Shown: positions 16,504 to 25,686, counted from the first letter of the stretch. The stretch: 64,000 nt of DNA from an uncultured Clostridia bacterium (GCA_944383885.1 CALWRF010000040.1:186001-250000), one strand, 5' to 3'. A program made the numbers and translations. The notes: generated by a model not told the origin, from the sequence alone.

Positions 16504-17640
16504 TCATCGGTTTATATATATTCTTTTAACCCTGTCGTTTAAATATCCAGTAATTGATGTAGGACTGTGGTCAACAAACTTTGATATATACTCTGTTGTA
16601 ATGTTGTTGCCCATGCGGTCTTTTCCGAATATAGTAACTTCATCGCCTATATCGCATTCAATACCAGTTACGTCAATAAATAACTGATCCATGCAAACCG
16701 AAAGATACCTTGCCCTTTTGCCGTTTACAAGAAGCGGCGCTTTGCTGCTGGCAAGAGGCTTAAAAAAGCCATCGCATACGCCCACACTTACAGTTGCCGT
16801 TGTCATTTCCCTGTCAGCCACACATGAATAACCGTATCCTGCCCTTTCCCCGGGCTTTAAATGGCATATATTGGTTATAAACGCTCTCCATGACGCGGCT
16901 GTTTCAACACCGAAGGGATTCCTGCCGTCATCAAGCCCGGAAAATCCTGTAAACATACATCCAAGCCTTGCATGAGTAGATATTGTATCTTTTACCCACA
17001 TGGCTCCGCCGCTACAGCATATATGAACATATTTCGGGTCTATGCCAAGACCGCGCACCTGCCAAACCGCGTCTTCAAATATTTTATACTGGTTAATCGT
17101 AAACTCGTCATTAAACTCATAAGCATTGCCGAAATGCGAGTATATGCCTGCAATCCTTAAATTTTTTAGGCTTTTTATGTATGCAATAAGTCCGTTTAGG
17201 TCTTTTTCCGGGTTTACGCCTAACCTGTGGAGTCCTGTCTCCACTTTTATCTGTATGTCCTGATATTTTTTGCCTGAAAGCATAACGGCGTCACTTAAAA
17301 TCTTAGCCGTTTTTTTATCAAAAACAGGCGCAATCAGGTTATATTCAACAACATAAGGCAAAGCGTGGTACGGCACAGCGCTTAAAAGCATAAGCTCTGT
17401 ATCCTTATATCCGGCATCTCTTATTTTTTTGCTTTCTATTATCTGTGCGTTTGCAATAAGGTTTATGCCCAAGTCCTCAATAAGCATAGCCGCAACAGGC
17501 ACAGTGCCGTTTCCGTGTGAATTTCCTTTTACAACCGGTATAAACTTTTTTGGCTTAATGGCAGAGATTATCTTTTCCGCATTGGAACGCAGTATGCCCA
17601 AATCAACTTCTAAGTACGAACTGTAATACTCTAAATCCAT
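16504..17640 (-). CDS. Alanine racemase-family PLP enzyme
   Basis: Fold-type III PLP racemase (378 aa). The PLP lysine is Lys38 in PVVKGNSHGNG, a diverged form of the usual KANAYGHG. Second catalytic tyrosine Tyr269 sits in RAGYGYS; KVETGLHRLGV and SVCMDQLFIDVTG match alanine racemase. Both domains are complete. The altered lysine loop (Asn-Ser-His for Asn-Ala-Tyr) suggests a substrate other than the cell-wall D-alanine supply, for example a catabolic or broad-range amino-acid racemase (inference). Single gene with its own promoter and a shared terminator. Confidence 0.85.
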   Translation of the reverse strand: MDLEYYSSYLEVDLGILRSNAEKIISAIKPKKFIPVVKGNSHGNGTVPVAAMLIEDLGINLIANAQIIESKKIRDAGYKDTELMLLSAVPYHALPYVVEYNLIAPVFDKKTAKILSDAVMLSGKKYQDIQIKVETGLHRLGVNPEKDLNGLIAYIKSLKNLRIAGIYSHFGNAYEFNDEFTINQYKIFEDAVWQVRGLGIDPKYVHICCSGGAMWVKDTISTHARLGCMFTGFSGLDDGRNPFGVETAASWRAFITNICHLKPGERAGYGYSCVADREMTTATVSVGVCDGFFKPLASSKAPLLVNGKRARYLSVCMDQLFIDVTGIECDIGDEVTIFGKDRMGNNITTEYISKFVDHSPTSITGYLNDRVKRIYINR

Positions 17641-18146
17641 AGCCAGACCTTCTTTCAGTTAAAATCAGATTTTAACAGCAGTTTAATTATTTTTTACACA
17701 TTTTATATATAATGTGCTTTTATACCGCTGTTTTTATTTATTTTTACAATTTACAAAAAGCTGATATATAAATAATTGTAAAGCATAAAGCGGCTATATT
17801 GTCAAATTTTTGCATTTTATTTATAAAATAACACTTAAACGCCTGCTTATTAGATGTTAATATCAATAAATTTTATTATAAATATAGCTTAATTTTAGAA
17901 CTTTAGTACAAATAATGTATATTTGAACATTAATACTTATACTCTCAAGCAAATTAATAAATATTTACGCATAAGCAGATACCACATTACAGAAATAAAT
18001 TAAAGCTACAGTTTCAATTAATGGCAAAAAATCATCAATTATGCGCAGCCTTATTATAAAATCTATCCTTACAATACAGTTGCTGAATATATAAAACGAG
18101 GATATATAATTAAATTTAATACTGTTTAATATATTTACGCCGGCAG
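17641..18146. other. AT-rich non-coding stretch
   Basis: About 500 bases between the racemase-like gene start and the terminator of the Pot-type operon. Apart from the racemase promoter (17775-17805) I see no gene, RNA or clear repeat; open frames here lack ribosome sites. Confidence 0.6.
17775..17805 (-). promoter_or_regulatory. Probable promoter of the racemase-like gene
   Basis: TTGACA (17805-17800) and TACAAT (17780-17775) on the minus strand, with a long 19-base spacer; leader about 125 bases. Confidence 0.5.
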
Positions 18147-18181
18147 AAAAAAACAAGCCTTCCCGTTCTATAGGAAAGCTT
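18147..18181 (-). terminator. Terminator of the Pot-type/PfkB/glycohydrolase operon
   Basis: Imperfect stem AAGCTTTCC with GGGAAGGCTT (18181-18173 and 18064-type partner at 18155-18164 on the plus strand) followed by T7 on the minus strand, just after the last stop at 18191. Confidence 0.8.
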
Positions 18182-18190
18182 ATTTTATAT

Positions 18191-19183
18191 TTAAAAACCC
18201 AGAAGTTTTTCAGCCGTATCCAAAAAGTTAATGCTGCTTGTTTTCTGCACCCTTTCCTTCCATTTATCAGGCAGTACAGACGCGCCTGAATAAGCGCCGC
18301 ATATATTGCCGCATATAGAACCGTTTGTATCGGCGTCATCACCCGTATTAACAGCGCCTAATATCCCGTCTTTTGCGTTTCCATTTACCGCATAGAATAT
18401 GGCAAGGGCTGTTGGAACAGACTCGTAAGCAAACATGCTCGCGCCAAATATGCCGGCTATCTCATCAAGTATGTCGTTAATATGGCACTCGCCGCAGCTA
18501 TCAACTATGTTCTCAATAATATTTATTCTTTTTGAAACGCATGGCGACGTTATATCAAATCCCTTGCTTTCACCATATACGGCGGCGTCAGCAGCTATTC
18601 TGAGCACTTCACAAGGGGAATATCCGCCTTTTACCCCTGCCGCCACAGCAGCAGCTACGGCACAGGCTGCGGCTACAGCAGGCTTGCTGCCATGGCTTGG
18701 AAGAGACGACCTGCACGCTGATTCTATGCATTTATCAATATCGTAATAATATTTAATGCCAATAGGAGCAACCCTCATAGCTGAGCCGTTTGTGTTTCCC
18801 ATGCCTGAAGTTTCTTTTGGGTCGCGGTTTTCTATAAGAGCAGTAAGATATCGCCTTGTAGAAGGTCCTATAACTGTGCTTTCAAGCATTTTCTGCTCAA
18901 CTGCCCATTTTTTCATAGCCTCATTAAAAGCCTTTTCCGAAAAACCGTTGTTTTCAATAAGAACATTGCTTATTATAACGCTTTCCATTGTATCATCGGT
19001 TATATCTCCGGCTTCAAGTGAGCCATGATATTTTTGCACATCACCGTCCGGCTTTAAAAAATCCTCTATATATCCGTAAGTATTTTTAATCTGTTCCCTT
19101 GTTAAAAAAGACGCCGGCATACCCATGGCATCGCCTATTGCACCGCCTGCAAGGGCGCCGTAAGCCCTGTCTTTTATGTCCAT
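18191..19183 (-). CDS. ADP-ribosylglycohydrolase family protein
   Basis: Binuclear-Mg hydrolase (330 aa) of the DraG/ARH fold that cleaves N- or O-glycosidic bonds to ADP-ribose or related ribosides. Metal ligands are visible: GDITDDTMES with Asp/Thr at 62-65, and the C-terminal NTGDDADTNGSICG. The N-terminal GALAGGAIGDAMG motif is typical. Five bases after the PfkB kinase stop, AGGAGG upstream. Co-location with a sugar kinase and an importer argues for small-molecule riboside salvage rather than protein de-ADP-ribosylation (inference). Confidence 0.9.
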   Translation of the reverse strand: MDIKDRAYGALAGGAIGDAMGMPASFLTREQIKNTYGYIEDFLKPDGDVQKYHGSLEAGDITDDTMESVIISNVLIENNGFSEKAFNEAMKKWAVEQKMLESTVIGPSTRRYLTALIENRDPKETSGMGNTNGSAMRVAPIGIKYYYDIDKCIESACRSSLPSHGSKPAVAAACAVAAAVAAGVKGGYSPCEVLRIAADAAVYGESKGFDITSPCVSKRINIIENIVDSCGECHINDILDEIAGIFGASMFAYESVPTALAIFYAVNGNAKDGILGAVNTGDDADTNGSICGNICGAYSGASVLPDKWKERVQKTSSINFLDTAEKLLGF

Positions 19184-19188
19184 TTATT

Positions 19189-20073
19189 TTATACCTCCTT
19201 TATTTTCCAAAATCCGTGCGGAGCATTTATCTGCACTGTTTTTGCGGCGCAAAGCGCAGCCAAATCCACAGCATTTTTAATATCAACCCCTGAACCCAAA
19301 GCATAGCAAAGGGCGCCTGTAAAACTGTCGCCGGCGCCTGTTGTGTCTACAGCGTTTACTTTAACACTGCTGTAGTCGAATATTCCATGCCTTGTATAGC
19401 ACCTTCCGCCCAAAGCACCTTTTTTAAGCACTACAATACCCCTTGAACGGATATAGCTTTCTATAAAACCAGGCTGCACATTTTCAAATATCTCAAGCTC
19501 TTTTTCGTTTGGAGTAACAACACAAGAAGCCTTTATCATTCTTTTAAGTATGTCTTCTTTAATACTTCCTGCAAGAGGACCCGGGTCAAATATAAACTTT
19601 GTGCCCGAAACACGCATAACTTCTATACAGTCCATTATAACAGGCGCAGCCTCATTAAGAAGGTAATACCCTGTTACTGCTGCGATAGGCAGCTTCATGC
19701 TGTCTATATTTTCCAAAAGCTCAGGGTTAAACTTTCCCTCAACGCCTTTTTTTGTAAGAAATGTCCTTTCACCGTCAGGCTCTTTAAATACAAGGCAGTA
19801 GCCGCTTATACCGTCGGTCTTTTTAACAAATTCGTCTGAAAACCCGTTTGTTTTTAAATAATTAAGTATCTGCTCACCTGTTCTGTCATTTCCTACATAA
19901 GAAACAACATGGGCTCTGCCGCCTAAGTTATTTATTGTAGCCGCTATATTTATCGCGCAGCCCCCTACGTATGCCGCCTCGCTTGTAATAAAACCGTCCT
20001 GCCCCCTGTCCGGGTAGCCTTCTATATTAAAATACTTGTCCACTACAAGTCCGCCGAATATAATACAATCCAT
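19189..20073 (-). CDS. PfkB-family carbohydrate/nucleoside kinase
   Basis: Ribokinase-like kinase (294 aa) phosphorylating a sugar or nucleoside with ATP. N-terminal GGxxxD-type start (IFGGLVVDKYF), the GGCAINIAATINNLGG substrate loop near 37-52, and the C-terminal DTTGAGDSFTGAL signature with catalytic Asp249. The AGGTGG site lies within the end of the ATPase gene, which stops immediately before the start. Likely acts on the product or substrate of the neighbouring glycohydrolase. Confidence 0.9.
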   Translation of the reverse strand: MDCIIFGGLVVDKYFNIEGYPDRGQDGFITSEAAYVGGCAINIAATINNLGGRAHVVSYVGNDRTGEQILNYLKTNGFSDEFVKKTDGISGYCLVFKEPDGERTFLTKKGVEGKFNPELLENIDSMKLPIAAVTGYYLLNEAAPVIMDCIEVMRVSGTKFIFDPGPLAGSIKEDILKRMIKASCVVTPNEKELEIFENVQPGFIESYIRSRGIVVLKKGALGGRCYTRHGIFDYSSVKVNAVDTTGAGDSFTGALCYALGSGVDIKNAVDLAALCAAKTVQINAPHGFWKIKEV

Positions 20074-21138
20074 TTAATTAACACCACCTGTAATCTCAAT
20101 GCTTCCTGCGCTGTCCCAGTCAAGAGCGACGTTTTGTCCCTTCTGCGGTCTTTGGCATGAAACATTGTTTTGCACTTCACATATAATTTCCTTACCAGAA
20201 CAATTAACAGCGCATGTTGATATATTGCCGGAATACGACACATGCTCAACAGTGCCTTTAATTCCGTTTTTTCCATCAGGCACAAACCGTATTTTCTCAG
20301 GGCGCACCGCATAAAGCATTTTCTGCCCCACAACGGCATTTTGCGCAGGTATTGTAATGCTGCCGTTTTCAGTTTCAAGCTTAACTTTATTATTTTCAAA
20401 AGATAAAGCTTTGCCCTCAAAAAAATTGGCTTTGCCCAAAAATCCGGCAGTAAAGCGCGTTGCCGGTTTTTCGTAAATTTCAAAAGGAGTTCCTGTCTGC
20501 TCAATTTTACCGGCATTCATAACAACTATTTTATCAGAAAGAGTCATAGCCTCTTCTTGGTCGTGAGTTACAAAAAATGTTGTAACGCCTGTCTGTTCCA
20601 ATATACGCCTAAGCTCCACCTGCATTTCCACCCTGAGCTTTTTGTCAAGAGCGCTTAAACACTCGTCTAAAAGCAGAACATCTGGTTTTATTACAATGGC
20701 ACGGGCAAGGGCAACCCTCTGCTGCTGTCCGCCGGAGAGCTGTTTCGGCTTTCTTTTGGCGTATTCTTCCATGTGCACCATATTAAGGGCTTCCGCTGTC
20801 CTTTCCTTAATTTCAGCAGGCGGAATTTTTCTCTGTTCCAAGCCGTAAGATACATTCTGCTCAACTGTCATGTGCGGAAAAAGAGCGTAGCTTTGGAAAA
20901 CCATGCCTATATTTCTTTTATTAACAGGTATTGAGCCGACTTTGTTGCCGTCAAAAAATATTTCGCCGCTGTCTGGCTTTTCAAAACCGGCAATCATCCT
21001 CAGTGTTGTTGTTTTTCCGCAGCCTGAAGGACCCAGTATTGATATAAGCTTTCCGTTTTCCGCAGTTAAATCTATATTGTTTACTACGGTATTATTGCCG
21101 TATTTTTTTGTAATTCCCTTTAAAACCACTTTACTCAT
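20074..21138 (-). CDS. ABC importer ATPase, PotA-like
   Basis: ATP-binding subunit (354 aa) of a spermidine/putrescine/iron-type importer. Walker A GPSGCGKTT at 36-44, signature LSGGQQQRVALARA near 134-147, Walker B LLLDECLSALD and the H-loop VTHDQEEAM. A C-terminal TOBE domain (from about 240) is typical of PotA/FbpC/MalK ATPases. It overlaps the permease gene by 4 bases. Substrate not determinable from the ATPase. Confidence 0.92.
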   Translation of the reverse strand: MSKVVLKGITKKYGNNTVVNNIDLTAENGKLISILGPSGCGKTTTLRMIAGFEKPDSGEIFFDGNKVGSIPVNKRNIGMVFQSYALFPHMTVEQNVSYGLEQRKIPPAEIKERTAEALNMVHMEEYAKRKPKQLSGGQQQRVALARAIVIKPDVLLLDECLSALDKKLRVEMQVELRRILEQTGVTTFFVTHDQEEAMTLSDKIVVMNAGKIEQTGTPFEIYEKPATRFTAGFLGKANFFEGKALSFENNKVKLETENGSITIPAQNAVVGQKMLYAVRPEKIRFVPDGKNGIKGTVEHVSYSGNISTCAVNCSGKEIICEVQNNVSCQRPQKGQNVALDWDSAGSIEITGGVN

Positions 21139-21935
21139 TTGTTTTCGCTCCTTCCAACCATTGTTTTAAGGCTTGAACCCATTATTAAGCCTACCACAGC
21201 AAGGCATAAAAGCGAAACGCCAATAATTACTGTAGAAACGGCGTTAATCTCCGGTGTAAAGCCAAACTTTATGGAGGACTGAATTTCTATAGGCAGTGTT
21301 GAAACTCCCGCCGGCATAAGAAAATAGCTTATTGCAAAATTGTCAAAGCTTATCATAAATGACAAAAATCCGCCGGCTACCATTGCCGGAGCAATAGCCG
21401 GCAGAGTTATCCTTCTGAATGTTGTTAATTGGCTTGCCCCAAGGGACGCGCTCATCTCTTCCAAAGACTTGTCCATTGACTGTACTCTCGCCTTTAAAAC
21501 AAGCAGCGAGTACGGCAGAGATATAACAACATGTCCGGCTGATACAAAAAACATTGATTTGTCAAAATTAAAAAATCTTATTAAAAGCAGAAGCGAAAGA
21601 CCCATTATAAGCCACGGAATACTCATAGGCATCATTGAAATGCTGTTAAAAAGGCTTTTTGCCCTGTTTGAAAGGTATCTTTCGCCAAGTATAAAAAGTG
21701 TAGCGAGCATAACACATATAATCCCTGTTACAAGCGCCAGCAGAACAGAATTAAGGGCGGCTTTCTGCAAAACCGTATCCCCTATAAGCTCTTTATACCA
21801 CTCAAGCGAAAACTCAAACGGCATTGAGTTATACCGTGATTTATTAAAACCCATTAACATAAGCACTATTATAGGCACATAGAGGTAAAGCATAATTAAA
21901 AACACATATAATTTTGAAACAATACCCTTTTTCAT
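21135..21935 (-). CDS. ABC importer permease, PotC-like
   Basis: Inner-membrane permease (266 aa) with six predicted helices and an EAA loop (EEMSASLGASQLTTFRRITL, about 157-176) that docks the ATPase. Length and sequence resemble PotC-type second permeases. Overlaps PotA- and PotB-like genes by 4 bases each, so the three are translationally coupled. Confidence 0.9.
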   Translation of the reverse strand: MKKGIVSKLYVFLIMLYLYVPIIVLMLMGFNKSRYNSMPFEFSLEWYKELIGDTVLQKAALNSVLLALVTGIICVMLATLFILGERYLSNRAKSLFNSISMMPMSIPWLIMGLSLLLLIRFFNFDKSMFFVSAGHVVISLPYSLLVLKARVQSMDKSLEEMSASLGASQLTTFRRITLPAIAPAMVAGGFLSFMISFDNFAISYFLMPAGVSTLPIEIQSSIKFGFTPEINAVSTVIIGVSLLCLAVVGLIMGSSLKTMVGRSENK

Positions 21936-22759
21936 ATATCATACCTCTTTCCCCACTTGCTTATAGCCGCCATGCTTATAAGCACCATAGCAAGAAGTAT
22001 AAACGCTATAGCCGCACCGAAATTCCAGCCGTAAATCTCAAAAAACTGGTCTTCTATAACCGTTCCTATAACCGTTCCATTTACGCCGCCAAGTATCCTC
22101 GGTTCAACAAATGTCCCAAGGCATGGAACAAAAACAATCATTATTCCTGATACAACGCCCGGCATTGACATTGGGAATATAACTTTTCTAAATGTCGTAA
22201 ACGCTGAAGCGCCCAAAGACGAGCTTGCTTCAAGTATTGAATTATCCATTCTTTCAAGAGCCATATAAATAGTAATTACCATATACGGGAAAAAGGCATG
22301 GACAAGACCTATTATAACCGCAGCTTTTGTATACATAATTCCTAAAGACCCATCTATAATCCCTATTGAGTTAAGCAGGCTTTCAAGCAGCCCCCCGTCC
22401 TGCAAAAATATAAGCCAGCTGTAAACACGCACCAGCTGATTAGTGAAAAACGGAATTATAATAAGCACCATTACTATGTTTTTAAGACCTTTAAGCTTTT
22501 TTGCCATTATGTATGATAACGGGTAGGAAATTATAAGGCTTATTACAGTCACCATTACACTGTTGAATATAGTGCGTCCCGTAAGCTTAAGATACGTGCT
22601 CTTTGAAAAAAATCTTATATAATTTGACAAAACAAAACTGCCTGTTCCGTCATCGCTTTGGAAACTGTTAAAAAGCATAATTAAAAGCGGAAAAACAGCA
22701 AATATAAAAAGCGCAGCCATAGCCGGCCAAGTCATAATCTGTCTTCTGTCACCCTTCAA
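21932..22759 (-). CDS. ABC importer permease, PotB-like (TTG start)
   Basis: First permease of the importer (275 aa), six predicted helices and an EAA loop (EASSSLGASAFTTFRKVIFP). I place the start at TTG 22759 because GGAGGGAG lies 5 bases upstream; the longer frame from ATG 22801 has no ribosome site and would add 14 residues. No periplasmic/lipoprotein binding protein gene accompanies the operon, which is unusual for this family. Confidence 0.88.
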   Translation of the reverse strand: MKGDRRQIMTWPAMAALFIFAVFPLLIMLFNSFQSDDGTGSFVLSNYIRFFSKSTYLKLTGRTIFNSVMVTVISLIISYPLSYIMAKKLKGLKNIVMVLIIIPFFTNQLVRVYSWLIFLQDGGLLESLLNSIGIIDGSLGIMYTKAAVIIGLVHAFFPYMVITIYMALERMDNSILEASSSLGASAFTTFRKVIFPMSMPGVVSGIMIVFVPCLGTFVEPRILGGVNGTVIGTVIEDQFFEIYGWNFGAAIAFILLAMVLISMAAISKWGKRYDI

Positions 22760-22857
22760 TAGCACTCCCTCCAAACCTGAAAATTTTAGTATATAAAACA
22801 TTTTACAACATTTTTACGCCAATAACCACAAAAAATAATACTACGGCGATATTAACA

Positions 22858-23001
22858 TCATCGTTTTTTTGCTACTGGTTTTGGCTCGGCGTTATTTTCA
22901 CCCTTTTTATTAATATTCAGTCTGAAAAGCCTTATTATCTCCTTTAAGTTTTCAGTACGCGTTCTGTCGCTTCGGCTTTTAAATGTTCTTTCAATATCCA
23001 T
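22858..23001 (-). CDS. Small basic protein, 47 aa, unknown
   Basis: Not recognised. ATG 23001 follows an excellent site (AAAGGAG, 7 bases) and the frame runs 47 codons to TGA at 22858. The protein is very basic: MDIERTFKSRSDRT at the start, an EIIRLFRLNI amphipathic stretch in the middle, and an Asn/Lys/Pro-rich tail ending VAKKR. No signal peptide or membrane helix. It is the first gene before the PotB-like permease (98 bases between), so it belongs to the same transcript; a regulatory or RNA/membrane-binding role is possible but unsupported. Confidence 0.6.
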   Translation of the reverse strand: MDIERTFKSRSDRTRTENLKEIIRLFRLNINKKGENNAEPKPVAKKR

Positions 23002-23018
23002 AGTTTTTATCTCCTTTA

Positions 23019-23048
23019 TTTACAGCGCTTATAAATTTATCGTATAAT
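23019..23048 (+). promoter_or_regulatory. Promoter of the M20 amidohydrolase gene
   Basis: TTTACA (23019-23024), 18 bases, TATAAT (23043-23048). It lies in the 74-base gap to the divergent small gene. Confidence 0.7.
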
Positions 23049-23075
23049 TAGATTTATGAAAAGGGGAATTTTTGT

Positions 23076-24224
23076 ATGATTGACTACACCAAATTTCAAA
23101 AAGAATTAGTACAGCTCCGCAGACATTTCCACATGTATCCCGAAACGGCATTTAAGGAGTCTGCCACTACTGATTTTATAGCGGATTATATTCAAAACGC
23201 CGGTTACAGCGTTAAAAGAACAAATCCAACAGGCTGCTATGCTTTTTTAAACGCAAATGAAAACGCGCCTACTGTAATTGTCCGCGCCGAAATCGACGCT
23301 GTGCCAATAGAAGAAAAAACAGGTCTTTCTTTTGCTTCCAAAAACAAAGGCGCCATGCATGCCTGCGGACACGACGCCAATATGGCAGTTGCCCTTGTGT
23401 TAGCCAAACTGTGCCAAAATACAAAGGACTCTTTAAGCTGCAATGTAAAATTTGTATTTGAGCCGGCAGAAGAAACAGGAAGCGGAGCCAAAGTTATGCT
23501 TAAAAGCGGTGTTTTGGAAAATCCGAAAGCTGACTCTTTAATTATGTTCCACTTTGTAAATAAATCTTCCGGCGGAATGGAAGTAAACAAAGACATTGCC
23601 TCAGCTGCTATAGGACGTATAGAAATGGAGTTTAACGGCGTTTCGTCCCACTGGGCGGCAATGCAGAAAGGGCGCGACGCCATAAACGCCGCATGCCTTA
23701 CATCTGTTGAGCTTAATAAGCTGAATCAGAGCTACAAATCCAAATATCCATTTTGCATAGGCATAGGTCAGATACAAGGCGGCACATCAGCTAATGTAAT
23801 GAGCGGTTACGCCAAAATAAACGGCAATTTAAGGGCAAGCTCCATAAAAGACTATTTAAGGCTTTCAGATATTATAAAAGATATAATTAAAAAAATACAA
23901 ACCCAGACAGGCGTTAATATAAAATACGGCATATCTGAATATCCAATTACGCCTATTATAAACAATCCATACATGGTAAAAAAAGCCGCCCAGACAGGCA
24001 GGGAAGTTTTCGGCAGCGAATTTTACATTATGGATAAGCTTTATTTAGCCGGTGATAATGCATGCGTTTATTTTGAAAAAATACCGGGAATACTTATGGT
24101 TTTCCGCTCAAAGTCCCAAACCGCCGTTCCCCTGCACAACCCAAAATTTATATTAAACGAGGACTGTTTTTACAAGGCTCTTGAAATGCTGCATAAGTAT
24201 ATAATAAACCTATACAAAAAATAG
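23076..24224 (+). CDS. M20-family metallo-amidohydrolase
   Basis: Zinc-dependent peptidase/amidohydrolase (382 aa) of the aminoacylase / N-acyl amino acid hydrolase group. Metal ligands are seen in MHACGHDANMAVAL (about 90-103) and FEPAEETGSGAKVML (about 129-143); the lid domain follows (IEMEFNGVSSHWA). LRRHFHMYPETAF at the start is the family hallmark. AAGGGGA precedes the ATG. Acts in the cytoplasm on an N-acylated amino acid or dipeptide; exact substrate unknown. Divergent from the Pot-type operon. Confidence 0.9.
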   Translation: MIDYTKFQKELVQLRRHFHMYPETAFKESATTDFIADYIQNAGYSVKRTNPTGCYAFLNANENAPTVIVRAEIDAVPIEEKTGLSFASKNKGAMHACGHDANMAVALVLAKLCQNTKDSLSCNVKFVFEPAEETGSGAKVMLKSGVLENPKADSLIMFHFVNKSSGGMEVNKDIASAAIGRIEMEFNGVSSHWAAMQKGRDAINAACLTSVELNKLNQSYKSKYPFCIGIGQIQGGTSANVMSGYAKINGNLRASSIKDYLRLSDIIKDIIKKIQTQTGVNIKYGISEYPITPIINNPYMVKKAAQTGREVFGSEFYIMDKLYLAGDNACVYFEKIPGILMVFRSKSQTAVPLHNPKFILNEDCFYKALEMLHKYIINLYKK

Positions 24225-24263
24225 ATTTTTGCCTTATTTTTTGCCTCATTTATTGCAAAAAGC

Positions 24264-24302
24264 AAAATACCCGTAAACAAAACTTCTGTTTTCGGGTATT
24301 TT
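24264..24302. terminator. Bidirectional terminator
   Basis: AAAATACCCG (24264-24273) pairs with CGGGTATTTT (24293-24302), continued by T, between the convergent M20 gene and the Gld-like operon. Confidence 0.85.
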
Positions 24303-24327
24303 TCTCTTTAAGCATATAATATTTTTA

Positions 24328-25686
24328 TTATTCAGTAAGTGCCTTAACGGCTTCTATTATCTGATTAAAGCTTCTCTTAGCTGTTATAAATTCACATGCG
24401 CCGTTTCGCTCAACAGCATAATAGTTATCATCATACTGCATAAACCTTAATGTAAGCACATCTCCGCTGCGGTATGTCAATACAAGCTCTCCTGCATAAT
24501 CTCCCGGCTCCAATTTCATTTCACCGTCCATTGTAACAGCGGCTATGCTCTTATAAATTTCCGTAAATGCAGACATATCCGCCTGCCTTCCGTTGAGAGT
24601 TACACTGCTGTTTTCAGCATCAATGCTGTATGTGCCTGTAAATTCACTATCTTTAACTGTTATCTCACTGAAAGCCTCTGCGCTGTCGTTTATAAAATAT
24701 TTGCCTATAATGTCAAAAGGCTTTGTGTTTTTGATTTTGTCTGTTTTTTCTTTTAAAACAGTGCACATGTAGTCTTTTCCGCTGAACTGGGCGTAAACCT
24801 TTGTGCTGTCGTCAGAACATGTATTGCCTACTTTTATTGTGCATTCGTTTCCCTTATTGTCAAATGCCGATAAAACCATAGCCGGATTATCAAGACCATA
24901 ATCAACGCCTTCTTCAGGTGTGTCAATAAAGTCAACAGCCGTTATCTCATAAAACGGTCCGCCTACATTTTCTGCCAATTCATCTGAAAGCACAGGCGCG
25001 TCAAAGCTGTAAACGCCTGTAAGAAGGTACTCGCCGTAGCCTTCTGTTATCTCTCCGTCCGGGTTAGGCACAATGCTGTAGCTTATGCCGTCTCGTATGC
25101 TTACATTTAGTGACTTAATGTCGCTGTAGTCTACATACGCCGGATATATGTCTCTAAAATTATTCGGGCTGCGGGAGAGCGGTTTTCCGGTTTCAGCGCT
25201 TATTATGTATACATTATTGTCGCCTTCAAGGCATGCATAATAACCTGTCTGGTCAACTGTATTGCTGCCTACGGTAATTTTATAAACAAGGTTTCCGCTC
25301 TCATCATACGCCTCATCAGTTACGCCTTTATCAAGACCATATTCAGACGATTTTTCCATGCCGTTTTCTATTATTTGGGTATACTCAAGGTTTTTAAGGC
25401 ATGCAATAGCCTGGTCTATTGAAATCTGGGTAAGGTCAGCGTTTTCCAAGCCTTCTAAAGCCCAGTTGGTATCTTCCTGCTTATTAAATGTAACACTGAC
25501 ATCACCTTGAGTTACCACATATTTTTTTATTACTGCATCGCTTTGGTCAAAAAGTTTTTTTGTTTCTTCCGCCTGAAGTGTCTGCTGTTCTTTCTTAGCG
25601 TTATATGCCTTACTTAAGCCGAAAGCGCCTAAAAGCACTGCAACAGCCGCTAAGCCTATTATAAGCCTTGTTTTTTGACTGCTCAT
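24328..25686 (-). CDS. DUF4340-domain membrane-anchored protein of a Gld-like ABC system
   Basis: One N-terminal membrane helix (about 7-27) followed by a large extracytoplasmic region of about 420 aa with repeated beta-rich modules (KYVVTQGDVSVTFNK, EITVKDSEFTGTYSID), matching DUF4340. Such proteins are encoded with GldF/GldG-like ABC-2 systems and have no proven biochemical role. AGGAGGAGG precedes the ATG and the start overlaps the GldG-like stop by 4 bases. Last gene of the operon. Confidence 0.85.
   Translation of the reverse strand: MSSQKTRLIIGLAAVAVLLGAFGLSKAYNAKKEQQTLQAEETKKLFDQSDAVIKKYVVTQGDVSVTFNKQEDTNWALEGLENADLTQISIDQAIACLKNLEYTQIIENGMEKSSEYGLDKGVTDEAYDESGNLVYKITVGSNTVDQTGYYACLEGDNNVYIISAETGKPLSRSPNNFRDIYPAYVDYSDIKSLNVSIRDGISYSIVPNPDGEITEGYGEYLLTGVYSFDAPVLSDELAENVGGPFYEITAVDFIDTPEEGVDYGLDNPAMVLSAFDNKGNECTIKVGNTCSDDSTKVYAQFSGKDYMCTVLKEKTDKIKNTKPFDIIGKYFINDSAEAFSEITVKDSEFTGTYSIDAENSSVTLNGRQADMSAFTEIYKSIAAVTMDGEMKLEPGDYAGELVLTYRSGDVLTLRFMQYDDNYYAVERNGACEFITAKRSFNQIIEAVKALTE

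Noticed and set aside
17965-18342. 125-aa open frame on the minus strand
   Set aside because: It begins inside the ADP-ribosylglycohydrolase gene in another frame, has no ribosome site and runs through the operon terminator.
20043-20516. 157-aa frame inside the PotA-like gene
   Set aside because: Out-of-frame shadow of the ATPase; no ribosome site and no recognisable motif.
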